From Palsa-1447 sp964509885 (GTDB lineage: Bacteria; Verrucomicrobiota; Verrucomicrobiia; Opitutales; Opitutaceae), in assembly GCA_964509885.1 (NCBI GenBank), contig CAZDZL010000004.1:49993-113992 (forward strand): a stretch of DNA of 64,000 bases, written 5' to 3'. Made by a program: the position numbers and the translations under genes. Shown here piece after piece: positions 57,973 to 64,000 of the stretch. Under the pieces are notes generated by a model, which did not search any database, had not been told where the DNA came from, and worked only from the letters and a program-made list of their open reading frames with translations. How positions within the stretch are numbered: position 1 is the first letter of the stretch; each line of letters opens with the position of its first letter.

Positions 57973-60097
57973 TGACCGAGACCGAGCTCAGGCTCATGGC
58001 GGCCCCCGCGATCATGGGGCTCAGGGCCACGCCGAGAAACGGGTAGAGCGCACCGGCGGCAATGGGGACCCCGAGCAGGTTGTAGACGAACGCGAAGAAG
58101 AGGTTCTGCCGGATATTGGCCATGGTCGCTCGGGAAAGTCGGATCGCCCTGGCGATCCCGCGAAGGTCGCCGCTCACCAGGGTGACGCCCGCGCTCTCCA
58201 TCGCGACGTCGGTGCCCGTGCCCATGGCGAGGCCCACGTCCGCGGCGGCCAGCGCCGGCGCGTCGTTGACGCCGTCCCCGGCCATGGCGACGACGGAGCC
58301 GCCGTCCCTGAGCGCCTTCACCCTGTCGACCTTGCCCGCGGGCTCCACCTCGGCCTCGAATCGGTCTATCCCGAGCTGGCGGGCGACGGCGCCGGCCGTG
58401 CGCCGGTTGTCGCCCGTGATCATCACGAGCTTCAGCCCAAGCTGGTGGATGAGGCGCACCGCCTCGGTCGAGGACGCCTTGACCGGATCCGCGATCGCGA
58501 GGAGTCCCGCGGGCAGGTTGCCGACTCCGACAAAGACAACGGTGTTTCCGGCGTCCTGGAGGGACGAGGCCCGCCCCTCGAGCGCCGCATCCGGGGACGC
58601 CCCCTCCGCGCCCAGGAACCTCGGGTTGCCCACCACGACGTGCCGCCCGTCCACGACCCCCGCTATCCCCCCGCCCGTCACGGACCTGAAGCCGGAGACG
58701 GGGCCAAGCGCGATCTTCCTGTCGTCGGCTCCCCGGACGACGGCGGCCGCCAGCGGGTGCTCCGACGCGCGCTCGAGGGAGGCGGCGAGGCGCAGGACCG
58801 TGGCCTCGTCCCAGCCCGCCGCGGGAACGACCTCCATGAGGCGGGGCCTTCCCTCCGTGAGGGTCCCGGTCTTGTCGACGACAAGCCAGTCCGCCTTGCC
58901 GAGGCGCTCCAGCGCCTGCGCGTCCCTGACCAGGATCCCCGCCTGGGCGCCGCGGCCCACGCCCACCATGATGGCCATGGGCGTCGCCAGCCCTAGCGCG
59001 CAGGGACAGGCTATGATCAGGACGGCGACCGCGTTGACGATGCCGTACGCGAGGCGCGGCTCGGGACCGAGGAAAAACCAGAGCACGAAGGTGGCCGCGG
59101 CCACCGCGACGACGGCCGGAACGAAGATGCCGGCGACCTTGTCCACCAGTCCCTGGATGGGCGCCCGGCTGCGCTGCGCGTCGGCAACCATGCCCACGAT
59201 CCGAGCCAGGAGGGTGTCCGCGCCCACCCTGCCCGCGCGCATGATGAAGCTGCCTGTGGCGTTGAGCGTGCCGCCGGTGACCGCGGCGCCCGCCTCTTTC
59301 TCGACGGGGAGGGATTCGCCCGTGATCATCGACTCGTCGACCGAAGAGGATCCCTCCTCGATGACCCCGTCGACGGGGACCTTGCCTCCCGGGCGAACCC
59401 GTAGGCGGTCCCCGGGCACGATCTCCGAAAGCGGCACCTCGCGCTCGCCCTCTCCCGTCACCCGGATCGCCGTCGCCGGCGCCAGGTTGAGGAGCGCCCG
59501 GATCGCGCTCGAGGTCTGCGAGCGGGCGCGCAGCTCGAGCACCTGCCCGAGAAGGACGAGCACCACGATGACGCCCGCGGCCTCGAAATACACGTCCACC
59601 CTTCCGTGCGGGCGCATCGCCTCTGGAAATATGCCGGGAAACAGGAACGCCACCGCGCTGTAGGACCAGGCTGCGCCCACCCCGAGCGCGATCAGGGTGA
59701 ACATGTTCCAGTGTCCGCTTCGCAGCGAATGGGCGCCCCGCACGAAGAAGGGCCAGCCGGCCCACCAGACCACGGGGGTAGACAGGAGGCATTGCGCCCA
59801 ACGGCTGAGCGGCGCGTCCGCAAGCCCGGCAAGCCCCGGGACCAACGGCGCCATCGCGAGGACTAAGACCGGCGCCGCGAGGATGCCGCCGATCCAGAGG
59901 CGGCGCGTCATGTCCCGCAGCTCGGGGTCGGATCCCATGCCCCCGTCCCGCACCGCCACCTTCAGTTCGAGCGCCATGCCGCAGATGGGGCACGCGCCCG
60001 GATGGTCCTGCTCGACCTGCGGGTGCATCGGGCAGGTGTAGATGGGTCCTACGGGGACCGCGCGAACCGGTTCGGGTTTGGGGGCCATCGTGTGCAT
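57920..60097 (-). CDS. copA: Copper-type heavy-metal P1B ATPase
   Basis: A 725-residue metal-exporting ATPase. The N-terminus has a heavy-metal-binding motif pair (YTCPMHPQ with Cys22, then GACPICGMAL with Cys36 and Cys39) instead of the classical GMTCxxC domain. A CPC motif (Cys364-Pro-Cys366), the phosphorylation site DKTGTLTEG (Asp408), VGNPRFLG, GDGVNDAPAL and the C-terminal helix motifs YN and MSLSS match Cu(I) ATPases. The start could be Met1 at 60097 or Met4. Regulation is not evident. Its 3' end overlaps the acyltransferase gene by 53 bases. Confidence 0.92.
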   Translation of the reverse strand: MHTMAPKPEPVRAVPVGPIYTCPMHPQVEQDHPGACPICGMALELKVAVRDGGMGSDPELRDMTRRLWIGGILAAPVLVLAMAPLVPGLAGLADAPLSRWAQCLLSTPVVWWAGWPFFVRGAHSLRSGHWNMFTLIALGVGAAWSYSAVAFLFPGIFPEAMRPHGRVDVYFEAAGVIVVLVLLGQVLELRARSQTSSAIRALLNLAPATAIRVTGEGEREVPLSEIVPGDRLRVRPGGKVPVDGVIEEGSSSVDESMITGESLPVEKEAGAAVTGGTLNATGSFIMRAGRVGADTLLARIVGMVADAQRSRAPIQGLVDKVAGIFVPAVVAVAAATFVLWFFLGPEPRLAYGIVNAVAVLIIACPCALGLATPMAIMVGVGRGAQAGILVRDAQALERLGKADWLVVDKTGTLTEGRPRLMEVVPAAGWDEATVLRLAASLERASEHPLAAAVVRGADDRKIALGPVSGFRSVTGGGIAGVVDGRHVVVGNPRFLGAEGASPDAALEGRASSLQDAGNTVVFVGVGNLPAGLLAIADPVKASSTEAVRLIHQLGLKLVMITGDNRRTAGAVARQLGIDRFEAEVEPAGKVDRVKALRDGGSVVAMAGDGVNDAPALAAADVGLAMGTGTDVAMESAGVTLVSGDLRGIARAIRLSRATMANIRQNLFFAFVYNLLGVPIAAGALYPFLGVALSPMIAGAAMSLSSVSVITNALRLRRVRLADEPA

Positions 60098-60168
60098 TGG
60101 ACAGTCGCCGGGCCCGTCTGTCCCGGAGCCCGGGCGATCGCGACGAGAATGGGCGCGCTCTTGCAGAC

Positions 60169-60254
60169 TGGTGCCCGGGGCCGGACTCGAACCGACACTT
60201 CCTTGCGGAAATCGGATTTTAAGTCCGAAGCGTCTACCATTCCGCCACCCGGGC
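60169..60254 (-). tRNA. tRNA-Leu (anticodon UAA)
   Basis: On the minus strand this reads as a complete class II tRNA: acceptor GCCCGGG pairing with CCCGGGC, anticodon stem TCGGA/TCCGA around the loop CTTAAAA (anticodon TAA), a long variable arm (TTTCCGCAAGGAAG), and GGTTCGAGTCC in the T arm. The terminal CCA is encoded (60169-60171). It decodes UUA, a rare codon in such GC-rich DNA. Confidence 0.95.
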
Positions 60255-60366
60255 CGGGTGCGCCTAGAATCTCTGGGAAACCGCGCTGAAAACGCGAGCG
60301 TTTCGTGGGCGCGCGCCCGAAAAACCCGGGAGTGACCTGGCCCAGGAAACAGGCTTGGCTCCCGGC

Positions 60367-62199
60367 ATGGATGAACCCCAGGGAGACGCGGCGCATCGGG
60401 CAAGGACATGGGTCGCCTGCGCCGGGCTCGCCGCCATGACCCTCGCGGCCTATGCGAACAGCTTCGGCGGCGCCTTCATTCTCGACGACGCCTCCTCGAT
60501 CGTCACCAACGCGGGCCTCGCACGGGTGTGGCCGCCGTGGGCCCCCTTCCTTGCGCCGTCCTCCGGCGGCACCCGAGGCCGCCCCCTCGCCAATTTCACG
60601 TTCGCCCTCAACCACGCGGCGGGCGGCCTCTCGGTCGCGGGATATCACGCCGTCAACCTGGCCCTCCACGTCTTCGCGGGGCTCGCGCTCCTTGGGATCG
60701 TGAGGAGGACGCTCGGGAGGCCGGCGCTGGCCGCGCGCTTTGGCGCGGCCGCGCTGCCCCTCGCCTTCGCGACTGCGGCGCTCTGGCTTCTCCATCCGCT
60801 CCTGACGGAGGACGTGGACTACCTGTCGCAGCGCACGGAGGTCCTTATGGGCCTCTGCTACCTGACGACCCTCTACTGCGTGATCCGCGGAGCGGAGTCC
60901 CGACTCTCCTCGGGCGCGGGCTGGCTCGTCCTTGCGGTCCTCACCAGCTACCTCGGCATGGCCAGCAAGGAGATCATGATCACCGCCCCCGTCGTGATCC
61001 TCGTCTACGACCGCACCTTCCTCGCCGGATCGTTCCGCGAGGCGTGGAGGCTCCGCTGGCGCCTCTACCTAGGCCTCGCGAGCGGCTGGATCCTCCTCGC
61101 GCGCCTGATGGTGGGCATCCGGGAACGCGGTGCCGGCACGGGCCTCGGGATCAGCCCCCTTCGGTACGCCATCGGCGAGAGCCACGCAATCCTCCACTAT
61201 CTGAGGCTCGCCCTCTGGCCGCGCCCCCTGGTCTTCGACTACGGCGTGGACCTTGGGCCCGCCGGCCTCGCCGCCGCCCCCTACGTCGTCGTTATCGCCG
61301 CGCTCGTCGCCGGGACGGCCGTCCTGCTGCGGCGACCGTCCGCTGTCGGATTCGCGATGTTCTGGTTCCTCGCGATCCTGGCCCCGACGTCGAGCGTCGT
61401 GCCGATCGCCCTCGAGCCGATCGGCGAGCACCGGATGTACCTGCCGCTGATCGCCGTGATAGCGCTCGTCGTGACGGCGGGCTATCTCGTGATGGGGCGC
61501 AGGGGCGCGTGGGTGGCCGCCGCCGCGGGCGTGGTGCTCGGGTGCGCCACGTGGGTCCGCAATGGGGACTACCGGAGCGCGATCGCCATCTGGGGCGACA
61601 CGGTCGCAAAGCGGCCGATGAATGCCCGCGCCCACAGCGAGCTGGGAAGCGCACTCTCGGCCGCCGGACGGGGCGAGGAGGGCATGGCCGAGTTCAACGA
61701 GGCGCTTAGGCTCTCGCCCGACGACGCGGACACGAACCTCGACCTGGGCGCAGCCCTCGGGAAGGCCGGGCGCCTCGACGAAGCGATCGCCCACATCCAG
61801 AGGGCGCTCGCGTCGAACCCCGCCCTGGCCGAGGGGCACTTCGACCTGGGCTGGCTCTACGCGGGCAAGGGGATGACCCGCGAGGCCCTGGGCGAGTACG
61901 CGCGCGCAATCGAGCTGCGGCCCAGTTACTATGACGCGCACTGCAACGTCGCGGACCTGCTCACCAAGGAGGGCCGGTTCGCCGAGGCGATTCCGCACTA
62001 CGAGGCGGCGCTCGGCGCCGGACCTCCCGATCCCGACCTCTACTACAACCTGGCCTACGCGAGGATAAGGACAGGCTCCATAGCCGACGCCGTGACGGCC
62101 TACCGCGAGGCGCTTCGCCTGAGGCCGGATTTTGCGGCGGCTCGGCACAACCTGGAGCTCCTCGAGGGACGCCTCCCGCAGCCGGCCGCGGGAAAATAG
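60367..62199 (+). CDS. TMTC-like membrane protein with TPR domain
   Basis: A 610-residue protein with about ten helices, then four to five TPRs (ARAHSELGSALSAAGRGEEG, then TNLDLGAALGKAGRLDEAIA and so on). The first outer loop has FILDDASSIVTNAGLARVWP with the acidic pair of TMTC/DUF1736-like enzymes. PTSSVVPIALEPIGEHRMYL matches the paralogue at 39584. It probably transfers sugar from a polyprenyl-phosphate donor, with the TPRs binding the acceptor. It lies next to the S1/P1 nuclease gene with a 38-base gap and is far from the main glycosyltransferase block. Confidence 0.8.
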   Translation: MDEPQGDAAHRARTWVACAGLAAMTLAAYANSFGGAFILDDASSIVTNAGLARVWPPWAPFLAPSSGGTRGRPLANFTFALNHAAGGLSVAGYHAVNLALHVFAGLALLGIVRRTLGRPALAARFGAAALPLAFATAALWLLHPLLTEDVDYLSQRTEVLMGLCYLTTLYCVIRGAESRLSSGAGWLVLAVLTSYLGMASKEIMITAPVVILVYDRTFLAGSFREAWRLRWRLYLGLASGWILLARLMVGIRERGAGTGLGISPLRYAIGESHAILHYLRLALWPRPLVFDYGVDLGPAGLAAAPYVVVIAALVAGTAVLLRRPSAVGFAMFWFLAILAPTSSVVPIALEPIGEHRMYLPLIAVIALVVTAGYLVMGRRGAWVAAAAGVVLGCATWVRNGDYRSAIAIWGDTVAKRPMNARAHSELGSALSAAGRGEEGMAEFNEALRLSPDDADTNLDLGAALGKAGRLDEAIAHIQRALASNPALAEGHFDLGWLYAGKGMTREALGEYARAIELRPSYYDAHCNVADLLTKEGRFAEAIPHYEAALGAGPPDPDLYYNLAYARIRTGSIADAVTAYREALRLRPDFAAARHNLELLEGRLPQPAAGK

Positions 62200-62237
62200 G
62201 CTTCCCAACGGCTGCGGGACGGGGCGATCTTTCGCGC

Positions 62238-63215
62238 ATGATGACACGACGCCTTCGCATCGCCTTATCCGCCGGGGCGCTCGTCCTCGCCCTCGGCGCG
62301 CCCCTGCACGCCTGGGACGCCGAGGGCCATGCGGCGGTCGGCCTGGTCGCCACGCGCAACCTGAGCCCCGAGGCGCGCCGGCACGTGGCCGCGATTCTCG
62401 GCAGCGACGACCTCGCGTCGATCGCCAGCTGGATGGACCAGGTGCGCGCCGCCTACTTCCACCAGGGGCCCCTGGGCGCCGATCCCGAGGCCCTGCGCTT
62501 CAACGCGGAATTCCCCAAGAACGGCGAGTGGCACTACGTCGACCTGCCGCTCGGGATCGACGCCTACCGCCTCGACGGCCCCTACTCGAGGCCGGACGAC
62601 GTGGTCCACATGGTGGAGGCGGCCGTCGCCGTGCTCGAGGGCGGCGGCGACCGGAGGATCACCCCGCGCGAGGCGCTCTGCATGCTCGTCCACTTCGTGG
62701 GCGACCAGCACCAGCCGATGCACATCGCGAACGGGTTCTTCGCGATCAGTGCCGAAGGATCGGTGAAGCTTGTCACGGATCCCGAGGCCGCCAGGGACCT
62801 CCCGGACGACAAGGGCGGCAACGCGGATTTCTACGGACCGGGCAAGTACGACGAGCTCCACGCGTACTGGGACACGAACCTCGTGCAGAGGGTGGCCGGC
62901 ACCAAGGAGGCCGCCCAGCTTGCGAGCGTCCTCGACACGCTGGCGGACGGCAATGGAGAGCACTGGAAAAGCGCCGGGGACTATCACCACTGGCCCGAGG
63001 AATGGGCCACGGAGAGCCTGGTCGCCGCCCGCACAGCCTATGCCGGGATAGCCTTCGGGGCCGAGGAGCCGGGAAAGAAGGGCGACATTAAGAGCATAAG
63101 GATCACGCTCCCCGCAGATTACGACGCCGTTTGCACCCCCCTGGCGGCGGAGAGGCTCGCCAAGGCGGGCTACCATTTAGCGGAGATCCTAAACACGATT
63201 AGGTGGTCTGAATGA
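62238..63215 (+). CDS. S1/P1-type nuclease
   Basis: A 325-residue exported zinc nuclease. After a signal peptide (~1-25) the mature N-terminus is Trp-Asp (HAWDAEGHAAVG), whose Trp supplies the zinc-binding amine in this family. Other zinc ligands are seen in SWMDQVRAAY, WHYVDLP, LVHFVGDQHQPMH and LHAYWDTNLV. Such enzymes cut single-stranded DNA or RNA to 5' nucleotides outside the cell. It may supply phosphate or nucleosides. A later Met at 62241 is an alternative start. Confidence 0.93.
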   Translation: MMTRRLRIALSAGALVLALGAPLHAWDAEGHAAVGLVATRNLSPEARRHVAAILGSDDLASIASWMDQVRAAYFHQGPLGADPEALRFNAEFPKNGEWHYVDLPLGIDAYRLDGPYSRPDDVVHMVEAAVAVLEGGGDRRITPREALCMLVHFVGDQHQPMHIANGFFAISAEGSVKLVTDPEAARDLPDDKGGNADFYGPGKYDELHAYWDTNLVQRVAGTKEAAQLASVLDTLADGNGEHWKSAGDYHHWPEEWATESLVAARTAYAGIAFGAEEPGKKGDIKSIRITLPADYDAVCTPLAAERLAKAGYHLAEILNTIRWSE

Positions 63216-63297
63216 CGGTGCACGGAATTTACAAAAGACTCGCCCCGTCACGGAGGCCTTTGCAGGCTCTGTCCATACTAACCCCCTACCCTTCAAC

Positions 63298-64000
63298 ATG
63301 AAGTTACCCAATGCTTGGAAATTGGGCGCGGCTGCTGCATTCGCCGCGTCCTCAATTCCGTCCCTTCGCGCCAGCGAGTCGGACATCAGGATACCGGACC
63401 TGAACGCCGTGTCGTTCATGGGCGGATCCCTCACCGGCTCGGCCGTGCTCCTCACCGGGCTCGTCGTGTGCCTCGGCGGGATGGTCTTCGGCTGGATGCA
63501 GTACATCCAGACGCGAAACCTCCCCGTTCACTCCTCGATGTCGGCCGTCTCGAACATCATCTGGGAGACCTGCAAGACCTACCTCGCCCAGCAGGGCAAG
63601 TTTCTCGCCGTGCTCTGGCTGCTGATCGCGGCCTGCATGACCTACTACTTCGGGAGCCTCTCCGGGGAATCCGCGGGCAACGTCGTCGTCATCCTCCTCT
63701 CGTCGATCCTCGGCATCCTCGGCAGCTACGGCGTCGCCTGGTTCGGCATCAGGATCAACACGGTCGCCAACTCGCGCACGGCGTTCTCCGCGCTGCGGGG
63801 CAACACGCTCGCGACGCTGCTCATCCCCCTCAAGTCCGGGATGAGCGTCGGGCTCCTCCTGGTGGCGATCGAGCTCTTCTTCATGATCTGCATCCTGAAG
63901 TTCCTGCCGTCCGAGCTGGCGGGCCCGTGCTTCATCGGCTTCGCGATCGGCGAGTCGCTCGGCGCCTCGGCGCTTCGCATCTGCGGCGGCATCTTCACAA
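63298..64000 (+). CDS. hppA: Membrane-bound pyrophosphatase, N-terminal part
   Basis: The first 234 residues of an ion-pumping membrane pyrophosphatase, cut by the window end. A signal-like N-terminus (MKLPNAWKLGAAAAFAASSI) is followed by helix 1 and the typical LPVHSSMSAVSNIIWETCKT, TYLAQQGKFLAVLWLL, and GIRINTVANSRTAF with ALRGNTLATLLIPLKSGMSV segments. It would couple pyrophosphate hydrolysis to H+ or Na+ pumping; the residues that separate the ion types lie beyond the end. The gene starts 82 bases after the nuclease stop. Confidence 0.92.
   Translation, partial: MKLPNAWKLGAAAAFAASSIPSLRASESDIRIPDLNAVSFMGGSLTGSAVLLTGLVVCLGGMVFGWMQYIQTRNLPVHSSMSAVSNIIWETCKTYLAQQGKFLAVLWLLIAACMTYYFGSLSGESAGNVVVILLSSILGILGSYGVAWFGIRINTVANSRTAFSALRGNTLATLLIPLKSGMSVGLLLVAIELFFMICILKFLPSELAGPCFIGFAIGESLGASALRICGGIFT

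Noticed and set aside
60169..60254. tRNA-Leu as an integration site for a mobile element
   Set aside because: No integrase, direct repeat of the tRNA end or phage-type genes were seen on either side.
1..64000. CRISPR arrays, insertion sequences and toxin-antitoxin pairs
   Set aside because: No regularly spaced repeats, transposase motifs or convincing toxin-antitoxin pairs were found. The HicA-like domain at 15.8 kb has no HicB partner.

Overview
This is a GC-rich, gene-dense bacterial chromosome segment, most likely from Verrucomicrobiota and probably the Opitutales/Opitutaceae. The evidence is a mix of families: Planctomycete-type cytochrome c/DUF1549/DUF1553 and DUF1501 proteins, a PEP-CTERM-like C-terminus, a Thivi_2564-type small membrane protein, system II (ResB/CcsA) cytochrome c maturation, very short pseudopilins, many paralogous GT-C-like membrane proteins and a membrane pyrophosphatase. 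The taxonomic call rests on recognised families, not on a search. I see no phage, insertion sequence, CRISPR array or rRNA. The only RNA gene I can support is one tRNA-Leu(UAA).

Layout. 1-1.5 kb: the end of a PEP-CTERM-like protein, a 38-residue membrane peptide and a ribokinase. 1.5-11.5 kb: six co-directional, tightly spaced genes for exported proteins (carboxylesterase, CE2-like SGNH esterase, di-haem PSCyt/DUF1549/DUF1553 protein, Tat-exported DUF1501 protein, DUF2231-cytochrome-LRR fusion, Tat-exported NHL protein). 11.5-18.9 kb: an apparent stress/envelope island with DUF3185, a triple-BON protein, an ECF sigma factor, a NarL-type two-component pair, a HicA-like/eRF1-like protein, PhyH, small membrane proteins and NIPSNAP. 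Three of its divergent intergenic regions share an ATGGGGT box. 18.9-26.9 kb: a translationally coupled class II aldolase-SDR fusion and MtnA, an aldo/keto reductase, a SnoaL-like lipoprotein, an OFA-type MFS carrier with a 58-residue companion, and small orphans. 26.9-32.7 kb: ResB/CcsA cytochrome c assembly, XseA and a VTT membrane protein.

32.7-53 kb: nine polytopic GT-C-like membrane proteins and two GT2 polyprenyl-phosphate sugar synthase-like enzymes, often joined by 4-base start/stop overlaps. At least three paralogous pairs lie inside the block, and a fourth pair is completed by a gene at 60.4 kb. It runs directly into two near-identical pseudopilin genes (53.0-54.0 kb) set in unusually AT-rich leaders. 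The layout suggests a surface or pilin glycosylation locus, which is inference. 54-64 kb: RsfS with a lysine-rich tail, NadD, a TetR regulator with a perfect palindromic operator, a DoxX-like protein, an OafA-type acyltransferase, a CPC copper P-type ATPase, tRNA-Leu, a TMTC-like TPR protein, an S1/P1 nuclease and the start of hppA.

Possible functional links: the cytochrome c assembly genes could serve the multi-haem exported proteins at 4-10 kb. The two GT2 enzymes could supply lipid-linked sugars to the GT-C proteins. MtnA and the aldolase-SDR fusion look like a salvage route for 5-deoxy- or 5-methylthio-pentose phosphates.
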